Origin: JANQRV01 sp964533785
GTDB lineage: Bacteria; Bacteroidota; Bacteroidia; Chitinophagales; Saprospiraceae
Direction of reading: 5' to 3'
Assembly: GCA_964533785.1 (NCBI GenBank)
Contig: CAZHNG010000279.1
Location: 1-9,039 of the forward strand
DNA: 9,039 nt
Shown: positions 1-7,016 of the stretch, one piece after another
Position numbering within the stretch: position 1 is the first letter of the stretch
Layout of the letters: each line of letters starts with the position of its first letter
Made by a program: the position numbers and the translations under genes
Notes under the pieces: generated by a model
Seen by the model: the letters and a program-made list of their open reading frames with translations, nothing else
The model's database searches: none
What the model was told of the DNA's origin: nothing

Positions 1-45
1 CTAAGAAAAAAAGAACTTCGTGTTCTTTGCGTTCTTAGTGGTGAT
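1..45. repeat. Nested hairpin element, possible dispersed repeat
   Basis: Bases 1-7 (ctaagaa) pair with 32-38 (ttcttag), and inside this 10-16 (aaagaac) pairs with 22-28 (gttcttt) around the loop ttcgt. The right half also carries a short direct repeat, gttcttt (22-28) and gttctta (31-37). The composition and the 'ttcgtgttctttgcgttctta' style resemble short intergenic repeats scattered in many Bacteroidota and cyanobacterial genomes, which is recollection and not a search result. It could instead be the terminator or tail of a gene left of the window. No gene can be assigned here. Confidence 0.35.
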
Positions 46-97
46 TCAAATTGCCCCCAAGTTTAGAGATCAGTACAGCCAGACGCAAGACTGTCCC

Positions 98-123
98 ACA
101 TTTACTCCGGAAGGTGTAAATGT
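98..123. repeat. Imperfect palindrome with GGAA loop, possible dispersed repeat
   Basis: Arms acatttac (98-105) and gtaaatgt (116-123) are perfectly complementary. After a T-T mismatch (106/115) the stem continues with cc/gg and closes on a ggaa tetraloop (109-112). The stem is 10 paired bases with one mismatch. It sits 138 bp before the glycosyltransferase start, so it is probably not part of that gene's ribosome-binding region. A frame through it is open from 5 to 145 but has no ATG, so I do not call a gene. The remaining bases of 1-260 show nothing recognisable apart from the weak promoter listed separately. Confidence 0.4.
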
Positions 124-178
124 ATTGTGTGCAAATAATCTGTAATCAAAATCTGCTCGACTACTTACTTACGAGCGA

Positions 179-208
179 TTTGGAGGAATTATAAGTTTAT
201 TATTTTAC
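179..208 (+). promoter_or_regulatory. Weak candidate promoter for the glycosyltransferase gene
   Basis: TTTG at 179-182 is followed, after 18 bp, by TATTTTAC at 201-208. This matches the Bacteroidota pattern TTTG / TAnnTTTG in the first element and in four of six informative positions of the second. The implied transcript leader is about 45 nt and includes a small hairpin (cccaa 222-226 with ttggg 233-237). The match is partial and such patterns are common in A/T-rich intergenic DNA, so this is only a candidate. Confidence 0.25.
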
Positions 209-260
209 GATAAACAACGTACCCAACTGAAATTGGGAGAAAAATATCAATCTTAATTCA

Positions 261-1799
261 ATGAAACCATCCAAAATCCACTGGCCCCTTATCATTACCC
301 TGGTAGTAATCAAACTCACCATCCATTTTACTACCAACACCAATTATGGGTTGCACCGCGACGCGTACTTATACCTGGCCGAAAGCGAACACCTGGCCTG
401 GGGCTATATGGAAGTGCCACCAATGATCGCCGTTATTGGAAAAACGGCCAGGTTATTACTGGGTGACTCGGTTTTTGCCGTGCGCTTTTTTCCGGCACTG
501 ATTGGCGCCATCACCATTGTCTTATTGATTGTAATGGTTCAGGAGTTGGGTGGAAAATTCTGGGCTCAGGTGATAGCCGGAATGACGTTCCTGATGTCGC
601 CGGCATTTCTAGGTAGCAATACTTTATTTCAACCGGTAAGTTTTAATCAATTCTTTTGGTTTCTTGCGGCCTTCTTTACCGTCAAGATCCTAAAGTACGA
701 GCGGGCAAAATATTGGTATTTGCTCGGCATAACGGCTGGTATCGGATTTTTGACCAAATATTCCATAGCTTTCTTCTTTTTAGCTTTAATGATCGGTTTT
801 TTGATCACCCCAAAACGCAAAGTTTTCCTGACGCCACAGCCCTGGATAGCTATGGGTATTGCCCTGTTGATCGCTCTCCCCAATTTGATCTGGCAGTACC
901 AACTCAACTTTCCCGTAGTGCGACATATGACGGATCTGGCCCAAACACAGTTGGTCAATGTAAGTACGGCCGGATTCCTAATCCCGCAATTTTTATTTCA
1001 TTTTGCCGGTGCTTTGGTTTGGCTGGGAGGGCTTTATTACTTATTCACCCAAAAGGATTTAAAACCTTACCGGATTCTAGGTTGGACTTACTTCATTGTA
1101 GTGGGATTATTATTGGCGCTCAGTGGAAAGGATTATTACACTATCGGAGCCTATACTATGCTATTTGCCTTTGGCGGATTAGCCTGGGAACAATGGTTGG
1201 GGAATCAATCCTGGATATTAGTCGTAGCTATAGTTTTACTCAACCTGATCGTTATACCCTACGGTTTGCCGGTTTTATCTGCAAAAAAAATGATCGCGTA
1301 CAGCGCCTTTATGAAAGATCGCTTCGGATTGGTCGCCCCCTTGGTATGGGAGGATGGAACGGTAAGACCACTTACGCAGGACTATGCGGATATGCACGGT
1401 TGGGAGGAAATTCCGCCAAAAGTAGCACGGCTTTACCATTCCTTAACTAAAGAAGAACAGGCCAGGTGTTTGATCATCGCCGGGCATTACGGTCAGGCGG
1501 GAGTGCTTAATTTACACCGAAAAAAATACCAACTACCGGAAACTTACAGCTTCAATTCCAGCTTTGTTAGCTGGCTGCCGGAAGATATCGACTTCGATCG
1601 TATGATCCAGGTAGATGACAATCAGCAAACCAGCTCTTCCTTTTTCGAAAATGTGGAATTAATCGATAGTATTGAAAATCCCTATGCGCGCGATCCGGGA
1701 TTGATCTATTATAAGTCGGGCCCTAAGGTGGATGTGCAGGCGGCATGGAGAGACCTGGTGCGGGAAGCTAAGCGGGAGGCGGGGTATGCTTTGGAGTAA
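261..1799 (+). CDS. GT39/ArnT-like polytopic membrane glycosyltransferase
   Basis: This 512-residue inner-membrane protein has the GT-C layout: about nine to eleven hydrophobic helices up to residue ~340, then a soluble C-terminal part (~345-512). The first loop holds the family's aspartate (HRDAYLY, residues 32-38) followed by GYMEVPP (48-54). A later GKDYY (289-293) corresponds to the KxYY motif of GT39-type enzymes. Such proteins transfer sugars from polyprenyl-phosphate carriers to lipids or proteins on the periplasmic side. Substrate and acceptor cannot be read from the sequence. The C-terminal stretch DYADMHGWEEI (374-384) and the following YGQAG (410-414) are typical of Bacteroidota members. 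Where the family usually has RDE, this protein has RDA (33-35). The ATG start gives a normal N-terminus. The gene stands alone and converges on the gld operon. Confidence 0.87.
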   Translation: MKPSKIHWPLIITLVVIKLTIHFTTNTNYGLHRDAYLYLAESEHLAWGYMEVPPMIAVIGKTARLLLGDSVFAVRFFPALIGAITIVLLIVMVQELGGKFWAQVIAGMTFLMSPAFLGSNTLFQPVSFNQFFWFLAAFFTVKILKYERAKYWYLLGITAGIGFLTKYSIAFFFLALMIGFLITPKRKVFLTPQPWIAMGIALLIALPNLIWQYQLNFPVVRHMTDLAQTQLVNVSTAGFLIPQFLFHFAGALVWLGGLYYLFTQKDLKPYRILGWTYFIVVGLLLALSGKDYYTIGAYTMLFAFGGLAWEQWLGNQSWILVVAIVLLNLIVIPYGLPVLSAKKMIAYSAFMKDRFGLVAPLVWEDGTVRPLTQDYADMHGWEEIPPKVARLYHSLTKEEQARCLIIAGHYGQAGVLNLHRKKYQLPETYSFNSSFVSWLPEDIDFDRMIQVDDNQQTSSSFFENVELIDSIENPYARDPGLIYYKSGPKVDVQAAWRDLVREAKREAGYALE

Positions 1800-1851
1800 A
1801 GGTAGCCAAATCCTGACATCCATCGTCAGGGTTAGATAGCTTTACTCCAAA
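1790..1851. terminator. Nested inverted repeat spanning both convergent stop codons
   Basis: tttggagtaaag (1790-1801) is the exact reverse complement of ctttactccaaa (1840-1851), giving a 12-bp perfect outer stem. Inside it cctgac (1812-1817) pairs with gtcagg (1825-1830), extendable on the + strand by one G-U and two A-U pairs. The TAA of the rightward glycosyltransferase (1797-1799) and the TAA of the leftward DUF4340 gene (1842-1844) both lie in the outer arms, so both proteins end Leu-Glu-stop. It is placed to act as a bidirectional terminator, but neither side has a clear U-tract, so termination is an inference. Confidence 0.5.
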
Positions 1852-2807
1852 AACTCCTCCTTCCCGGGAAACAGATCACCATAAACCCCATCCCGCGCAC
1901 TTCTGAAGGTAGCCCCCGGATTCATGGAAGACTGTATAAAATACTCATTGCCATCATGATTAGCAAAAGCTTTTACGACAATATTGTCCATATTATCACC
2001 AACGATGGTAAGCGTATGTGACGGCGAGCCTACTGCCGAAAAATCATCCGCAAAATTGGGATCCTGCTTATAGGTCAACTCGCTGAGGTATTGATCGACC
2101 GCTTCCTGATTGGCCGGAGCATCATTTACCAACCATACGGAATCCATTTTCGTTAACACAAAACTACTATCCGCAGGATAATCAAACTGTACCCGGGTGA
2201 TGGCCGACTTGGTGGTCTTCAAAAATTGAGTTTGCCGCCAGGAATTGAAATCCTGGCTGAAAGTCATGGTCAAAAAGCCTTCCGTCGAATAGACTTCTTC
2301 GCCTTCACCCAGCCGGATGTAAGTGCTTCCGCTAATACCTTGCTGCCTTTGCTGAAACTGATTCTGTCCCTGTGGCGGCGGTTGGTAATTGAACCGGCCG
2401 ATGTACAGGTCCAAAGATTGCCCCTTATCGCCTTCCGTCACGGTAACCCGGGTGGCCGTTGAGTCGGAGAGATTGTATTCCGCCCATTTATCGGAAGATT
2501 TGGCAACCAGTCTTTCCGCTTTGATGCTCATTAAAGTGGACAGTACATTTTGCACCAGGTTGGTATTGGCATCGTCGGTAACACCACCGCTGCTCACCTG
2601 CCAGTTATTTCCCGCTCTGGAAAACGTTATCGGATTTTCCTTATGAATGGTGAATTGGGTAACGGCAGCCGTATCAACATTCACAATATCTGTTTTAAGG
2701 GTCGTTTTTGTACGGCTTTGCTTCCTTAAAAAAGTAGACACAACGTAAATAACAGCCAGGGCTGCCAGAACGATCAATAAGGTTTTATTATTGAATTTAC
2801 TAGCCAT
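1842..2807 (-). CDS. DUF4340 domain protein, last gene of gldAFG operon
   Basis: This 321-residue protein has one N-terminal membrane helix (~9-26) and then a periplasmic region. DUF4340 proteins have no defined biochemical function but are habitually encoded beside ABC-2 exporters with a GldG-type subunit, as here. The region appears duplicated: residues ~51-100 and ~205-255 share the pattern of a beta strand, a Trp-x-Val core (NNWQV at 67-71, DSVWLV at 222-227), then an acidic turn and a helix. Between them lies a Pro/Gln-rich loop (142-156). Its ATG overlaps the end of gldG by 8 bp (2800-2807), which implies translational coupling. I infer that it works with GldA, GldF and GldG in the same envelope complex, possibly as a second periplasmic partner of GldG. 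The stop codon is inside the inverted repeat at 1790-1851. Confidence 0.85.
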   Translation of the reverse strand: MASKFNNKTLLIVLAALAVIYVVSTFLRKQSRTKTTLKTDIVNVDTAAVTQFTIHKENPITFSRAGNNWQVSSGGVTDDANTNLVQNVLSTLMSIKAERLVAKSSDKWAEYNLSDSTATRVTVTEGDKGQSLDLYIGRFNYQPPPQGQNQFQQRQQGISGSTYIRLGEGEEVYSTEGFLTMTFSQDFNSWRQTQFLKTTKSAITRVQFDYPADSSFVLTKMDSVWLVNDAPANQEAVDQYLSELTYKQDPNFADDFSAVGSPSHTLTIVGDNMDNIVVKAFANHDGNEYFIQSSMNPGATFRSARDGVYGDLFPGKEEFLE

Positions 2808-4314
2808 AGTTTTCTTGCATTCTTTTGATTCGCTTGTTTCTATTTAATTGGTTTCTGATTATGCCGTAGGCGATAACCAGTACAATAGGCAATAAGAAAT
2901 TGAGGTATTTCCAGAAATTCTGTTCACTTTCTTCTAATTCTGCCAATGGACGGAACTGCACGCCTTTGGTCCGCAGCTCGATCAGCCCCGTATCATCGCT
3001 TAACCAATCGATGCCGTTGACCAGGAGGTTGATATTGTCAGGCTGTTGAGGTTGTACCTGGCCATTTTGCTGACGGGCGTTTACGGCAAAATCACCATCA
3101 CCCACTACTACCATGCGGTAATTGACCCCGTTTGCCGCTTTTCCTTCTAACAGACCGGCTACCGGAATACGTTGTAAAGGAAAGTCGGCTTGCGTCCACT
3201 GCCTTTCCAGATCAAAAAACTGGGGAGTGCCAAGACTGCCCGATTGCTCGGAAGTAAAAGCCAACCCGGTAAAGGTACTACTGGAATCGCCGGTATGCGT
3301 CAATGGACTGGCAAACTGGGCGACGATCCCTTCCAGTCCTTGGGTAACCGGATGATCAGCAAAATCACTCAATACCGGGAAATAGGGAAACTCGATCTGC
3401 CGCTGGACCGTAAAAGCGCCCAACTGTTGCGGTACACTGACCGACCCACAACGCGCATCGATAACGAATTTCTCCTCGACGATCAATCCCTTGCTCGCCA
3501 ACCAATCCGCCATTCCCGTGTAAATAGCCGTTCCCATTCCCGAATTTTGGTCTATTCCAACCCGGTTGATCGCGACCATAAGGTTGCCTCCCCGTTGGAG
3601 GAATGCATTTAATTGGGCGAAATGATCGGGCGGAATGGTATCGGTAGGCCGCACAATGGCAATGGTCTGGTATTTATCAGGGATAGGCTCGGTGCCGGTT
3701 AAGTTGTAAGGTTCCAGATTATAGAGAACACTCAGGCTTTGCTGAGCTTGCGCTAATTCATCAAGACCGGGCTCTCCGTGTCCCTGGATCAAGCCAATGG
3801 TTGGTTTATTCGTATTGGCCATTTTTTTGATGGCGGTGCTGAGGCTGTATTCCATGGCTGCGCCGGGCTGGACGGAGGGAATGACTTCCTTTTGATCGCC
3901 AAGTTCCAGAACGGCTCCCAGGTAGGCCTGTTGCTGCTGAAACTGATTTTCTTTCCGCACATTGATGACGACTGGTCTGACTCCCGCTTCCACCGCTTCC
4001 TGCTCAATGCTTTGGTCCTCGCTGGGATTGATGAACTGATAAACCAAATTTCCTCCCGAAAGCCGCGCGTACTCAATGAGGTAATCCTCAAAATCCCGGC
4101 GGGTTTTAGCAATTTGCGGCGGCAGCTCTTCGCTGAAATAAGCCTTTACCGTTATCGGAGCATCGAGTGATCGCAGGATGTCCTTGGTAGCCTTACTCAA
4201 CGTATACTGATTATCCTCGGTCAGATCAATTCTAAAGAAAAACTGCTTAGAAAGTAGTACGACGAATACTAAAATACCAATCACTAATAGTATGGAAACT
4301 AATCTGCTATTCAT
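2800..4314 (-). CDS. gldG: GldG, membrane-anchored auxiliary subunit of Gld ABC transporter
   Basis: GldG is the membrane-anchored auxiliary component of the GldA-GldF ABC complex linked to gliding motility in Flavobacterium. It belongs to the family with the ABC_transp_aux domain, distantly related to eukaryotic IFT52. Visible here are an N-terminal membrane helix (~7-22), the family signature FRIDLTEDNQYTLS (27-40), the GHGE motif (178-181) in a Rossmann-like sensor region, and a second membrane helix (~470-487) before a basic tail. At 504 residues it is slightly shorter than I recall for Flavobacterium GldG. Gln-rich patches lie at 124-129 and 415-425. I chose ATG at 4314; a TTG three codons upstream (4323) is also in frame but adds only LKP. 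The gene lies 47 bp after gldF and overlaps the DUF4340 gene by 8 bp. Confidence 0.9.
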   Translation of the reverse strand: MNSRLVSILLVIGILVFVVLLSKQFFFRIDLTEDNQYTLSKATKDILRSLDAPITVKAYFSEELPPQIAKTRRDFEDYLIEYARLSGGNLVYQFINPSEDQSIEQEAVEAGVRPVVINVRKENQFQQQQAYLGAVLELGDQKEVIPSVQPGAAMEYSLSTAIKKMANTNKPTIGLIQGHGEPGLDELAQAQQSLSVLYNLEPYNLTGTEPIPDKYQTIAIVRPTDTIPPDHFAQLNAFLQRGGNLMVAINRVGIDQNSGMGTAIYTGMADWLASKGLIVEEKFVIDARCGSVSVPQQLGAFTVQRQIEFPYFPVLSDFADHPVTQGLEGIVAQFASPLTHTGDSSSTFTGLAFTSEQSGSLGTPQFFDLERQWTQADFPLQRIPVAGLLEGKAANGVNYRMVVVGDGDFAVNARQQNGQVQPQQPDNINLLVNGIDWLSDDTGLIELRTKGVQFRPLAELEESEQNFWKYLNFLLPIVLVIAYGIIRNQLNRNKRIKRMQENYG

Positions 4315-4361
4315 AGGCTTCAAATAGGTTTTGAGATTTTAAAGCGTTGATTATTGATCGA

Positions 4362-5087
4362 TTAACCGGAAACATGACGCTGAGCCAGAGACATTTCCGC
4401 AAAGAAAAGTCCCACTATCGTAATGACCAGGAAGTAGATCAGGTCTTTACTATCCACCACTCCCCTACTCATGGATTCGAAATGCGAAGTCATGCTCAGC
4501 GAATCAAATAATTCGCTCAACGGACCGGTCATGCTATTCGATAAAATCCCGAAAATGAATTGAAAACAAATACCAATGAGCAAAGCCAGCATAAAAGCTA
4601 CGATTTGATTGTTGGTAAGGCTGCTGGCAAAAAGACCGATACCGGCGTAGGCCATACTCATTAATATTAAAGCCAGGTAACCACTGATGGTGCCGCCGTT
4701 ATCCAGATCCCCGAGTTGTGCAATGGTGATCGGATAAATGAGGGTGGCGCCTAAAGCGATCAAGATCAAGACCATTGTCGCCAGAAATTTTCCCAATACC
4801 ACCTGACGGTCACTCACATTTTTGGTTAATAATAATTCCAGCGTTCCGGATCTTTTCTCCTCGGCCAGCATTCGCATGGTGATGGCCGGAATAAAGAAGA
4901 ATAGCGTCCAGGAAGCAATGCCGAAAAAAGTACGAAGACTGGCCTGGCCCACTAAAAAAATATCACTTCCGTATAACCAGGTTAAAAACCCGCTAAATCC
5001 CAAGAACAATACCAGGATAATGTATGCAATCAGCGAGTCGAAAAATACGGCTAATTCGCGTTTAGCAATAATCCAAATGGCATTCAT
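4362..5087 (-). CDS. gldF: GldF, ABC-2 type permease of Gld transporter
   Basis: GldF is the membrane permease of the GldA-GldF-GldG ABC complex. The 241-residue protein has six predicted membrane helices: ~19-39, ~54-73, ~100-123, ~136-157, ~161-184 and ~216-233. The cytoplasmic coupling segment after helix 2 reads RMLAEEKRSGTLELLLTKN (72-90), the hallmark of ABC-2 permeases that contact the ATPase. Its length is typical of the GldF subfamily. The gene starts 2 bp after the gldA stop codon, so the two are translated from one transcript. In Flavobacterium johnsoniae, as I recall, gldA is unlinked from gldFG, whereas here all three are contiguous. The substrate of this transporter is not known, and the gene set alone does not prove that this organism glides. 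Confidence 0.9.
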   Translation of the reverse strand: MNAIWIIAKRELAVFFDSLIAYIILVLFLGFSGFLTWLYGSDIFLVGQASLRTFFGIASWTLFFFIPAITMRMLAEEKRSGTLELLLTKNVSDRQVVLGKFLATMVLILIALGATLIYPITIAQLGDLDNGGTISGYLALILMSMAYAGIGLFASSLTNNQIVAFMLALLIGICFQFIFGILSNSMTGPLSELFDSLSMTSHFESMSRGVVDSKDLIYFLVITIVGLFFAEMSLAQRHVSG

Positions 5088-5089
5088 AT

Positions 5090-6022
5090 CTAGTTCATTG
5101 TTAGGTCTCTAAAAATATCTTCCAATTTCGTTTCGAGCGGAGTCATTTCTGACAATACCCAGTTTTTATCTACGCACATTTTGAAAATGTCACGGCGGGA
5201 ACTTTGTTCCGGTTGGCTTTGGATCTCAAAAAGGTTGTTTTCCCGTCCCGAAAAGTCCACCATAGCTACACTGGGTAAAGATTGGATCGACGAAAATACG
5301 GTGTTCTTGTCCTCTACATCTTCAATGCGTACGCGCAGCATTTCCTGTCCCTGAGCCTGGCTGCGCAGCGTACTGGCCGTACCATCAGCAACGATCTGTC
5401 CGCGGTTAATAATTAAGATGCGATCACAGGTAGCCTCAACCTCGGGTAATATATGGGTGCTAAGGATCACGGTCTTTTCCTTCCCCAGGTCACGGATCAG
5501 TTTTCGGATCTCAACGATCTGGTTGGGGTCCAGGCCGGTGGTCGGCTCATCGAGAATAAGGATCTCCGGATCGTGGATCATAGCTTGGGCCAGCCCCACC
5601 CGCTGCCGGTAACCTTTACTCAGCTCTCCGATTTTTTTATGCTTTTCGGCGTTCAAACCACAAGTTCTTACCATTTCGCGTACGCGTTCGTCCATTTGCG
5701 ATTTCGGCAAACCTTCCAGTGAAGCGCAAAACTGCAGGTAATCGATAACGGGCATGTCCATGTAAAGCGGGTTGTGCTCCGGCAGGTATCCGATATGGCG
5801 TTTGGTTTCCTCCGGATACTCACGGACACTTTTACCTCCAATGCTGATGTTCCCCTCCTCAATGCCCAAATAGCCGGTTATCATTTTCATCGTGGTGGTT
5901 TTCCCTGCACCGTTGGGGCCGAGAAAACCGAGAATTTCACCGGTTTTTACGGTAAACGAAATGTTATCGACCGCCTTTTGATAACCATAGGTTTTACTCA
6001 GGTTTTCAATTTGAATGTCCAT
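5090..6022 (-). CDS. gldA: GldA, ATP-binding subunit of Gld ABC transporter
   Basis: This 310-residue cytoplasmic ATPase has every ABC motif in order: Walker A GPNGAGKT (35-42), the Q-loop region IGYLPEHNP (77-85), signature LSKGYRQR (134-141), Walker B ILILDEP (154-160) and switch His190 (STH 188-190). Residues ~225-310 form the C-terminal extension common to ABC-2 drug/Nod/Gld-type ATPases, ending in the conserved LEDIFRDLT (300-308). In the Q-loop position Glu82 replaces Gln; the LPEHNPLY form is usual for this subfamily, so I do not regard it as a defect. GldA would drive GldF and GldG. It is the first gene of the four-gene operon. The 69 bp separating it from the upstream dehydrogenase show no clear TAnnTTTG box, so read-through from that gene is possible. 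Confidence 0.92.
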   Translation of the reverse strand: MDIQIENLSKTYGYQKAVDNISFTVKTGEILGFLGPNGAGKTTTMKMITGYLGIEEGNISIGGKSVREYPEETKRHIGYLPEHNPLYMDMPVIDYLQFCASLEGLPKSQMDERVREMVRTCGLNAEKHKKIGELSKGYRQRVGLAQAMIHDPEILILDEPTTGLDPNQIVEIRKLIRDLGKEKTVILSTHILPEVEATCDRILIINRGQIVADGTASTLRSQAQGQEMLRVRIEDVEDKNTVFSSIQSLPSVAMVDFSGRENNLFEIQSQPEQSSRRDIFKMCVDKNWVLSEMTPLETKLEDIFRDLTMN

Positions 6023-6091
6023 ATTTCAAAGCTTGATTTTTGGTTGTGCAATTTTAAAAAAGAGAATAGAAATTTTCAAATTCTGCTTACT

Positions 6092-6868
6092 TTATACTTC
6101 CTGCATTTTTCTGATTTGTTTTAAAAGTACCTTTTTAGGTGTAAGCGGAATAGCGCCAATCATCATTCTTTGCACAAAAGAAACGCCGGCGATCACGTCC
6201 AATTTACCCGCCATCATACCTTCGTAACCGGCTTCGGCGACTTCACGCGCACTGTAAGTATTGGCGAATACTTCGGTCTTATCCATTCCCGCGGTTTTAG
6301 CAAATTCTGTTTCGGTAGCTCCTGGCATTAAAGCGGTTACGGTAATGTTGGTGTCGTGCAATTCTTCCGCAATTGCGTTACTAAAGGAAGTAACATAGGC
6401 TTTTGTGGCGTAATAAACTGCTTGTAAAGGACCTGCCATCAATGCTGCAGTTGAAGAAACGTTTAATATTCGCCCGCTATTTTTTTTGACAAAATCAGGA
6501 AGGAAAAACCTCGTTAAAGCCGTAAGAGCGACAACATTCAGGTTTATCATCGTCAAGTCCAGATCCCAGTCTCTTTCGTGGAATTTCCCCCTTCCTCCGA
6601 AACCTGCATTATTGATCAGATATTCTACTTCAATTCCTTCTTTTTTTACTTCTTCGTAGAGCTCTTGGGCAGCGTGGGGAGCGGCTAGGTCTTTTACGAT
6701 CACTTTCGCTTTACAATTGTATTTGTTTTCTACGTCTGATTTGAGTTGTTTCAGTTTATTTTCACTACGCGCTACAATAACCAAATCATTTCGGCTCTCC
6801 GCGTGAATCAAAGCCAATTGTTTACCAATACCACTACTTGCGCCCGTAATCAAAGCTACATTTTTCAT
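6092..6868 (-). CDS. Classical short-chain dehydrogenase/reductase (SDR), DltE/YqjQ-like
   Basis: This is a 258-residue NAD(P)-dependent oxidoreductase with a complete classical SDR set: cofactor loop TGASSGIG (8-15), NNAG (86-89), catalytic tetrad Asn111, Ser139, Tyr152 and Lys156 (YYATK), and PGATETEF (182-189) after the active site. Arg34 after beta-2 (VARSE) suggests NADP(H) preference. The overall form matches the COG0300 group, whose substrates vary, so the reaction cannot be named. I start at ATG 6868 because it puts the glycine-rich loop eight residues in, as is normal. An in-frame start 16 codons upstream (6916) would add a poor hydrophobic leader and read through the likely promoter. 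The gene is divergent from the rhomboid gene. A weak A/T-rich stem followed by seven U residues lies after its stop, which may partly insulate gldA. Confidence 0.94.
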   Translation of the reverse strand: MKNVALITGASSGIGKQLALIHAESRNDLVIVARSENKLKQLKSDVENKYNCKAKVIVKDLAAPHAAQELYEEVKKEGIEVEYLINNAGFGGRGKFHERDWDLDLTMINLNVVALTALTRFFLPDFVKKNSGRILNVSSTAALMAGPLQAVYYATKAYVTSFSNAIAEELHDTNITVTALMPGATETEFAKTAGMDKTEVFANTYSAREVAEAGYEGMMAGKLDVIAGVSFVQRMMIGAIPLTPKKVLLKQIRKMQEV

Positions 6869-6916
6869 AATTATGGAGGTTCTAGAATGAATATAAAGGA
6901 ATTCAATTAAAAACAA

Positions 6917-6948
6917 GTATATCTATCTTAGAAAGAGGTATATCTATC
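6917..6948. repeat. Two 11-bp direct repeats spaced 21 bp, candidate operator
   Basis: gtatatctatc occurs at 6917-6927 and again at 6938-6948. The start-to-start distance of 21 bp is two DNA turns, so both copies face the same side of the helix. The similarity continues with agaa at 6930-6933 and 6951-6954. The pair lies in the spacer between the divergent dehydrogenase and rhomboid genes. Copy two ends 7 bp before the -33 TTG of the rhomboid promoter. Copy one directly abuts a TTG on the other strand (6914-6916) that could serve the dehydrogenase. This arrangement suggests an operator for a regulator binding cooperatively to both copies. Confidence 0.5.
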
Positions 6949-6955
6949 GCAGAAG

Positions 6956-6986
6956 TTGAAGTTCCTTGCGCAGAAACGTATATTTG
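6956..6986 (+). promoter_or_regulatory. Bacteroidota-type promoter of rhomboid gene
   Basis: TTG at 6956-6958 is followed after 20 bp by TATATTTG at 6979-6986, a perfect match to the -7 consensus TAnnTTTG with the usual spacing to the -33 element. The predicted transcription start is near 6992, giving a leader of about 25 nt before the ATG at 7017. There is no Shine-Dalgarno sequence; the leader is A/T-rich (gttaaaatta), as is normal for this phylum. Confidence 0.65.
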
Positions 6987-7016
6987 CCAAGTTAAAATTA
7001 CGACAATCCGATCGAT

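Noticed and set aside
656..1450. A 264-codon open frame overlapping the glycosyltransferase gene in another frame of the same strand
   Set aside because: It lies wholly inside the glycosyltransferase gene, shows no family features or membrane pattern, and the overlapping gene has clear GT39-type motifs.
4315..4323. TTG start for gldG
   Set aside because: It adds only three residues to a gene with an ATG in frame; TTG is the rarer start. It cannot be excluded.
5774..5779. Glu instead of Gln in the GldA Q-loop as a sign of inactivation
   Set aside because: LPEHNPLY is the usual form in this ABC subfamily, and all other nucleotide-binding motifs are intact.
6869..6916. Upstream start for the short-chain dehydrogenase (16 extra residues)
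   Set aside because: It would move TGASSGIG far from the N-terminus, which is atypical, and it would cover the likely leader and promoter region.
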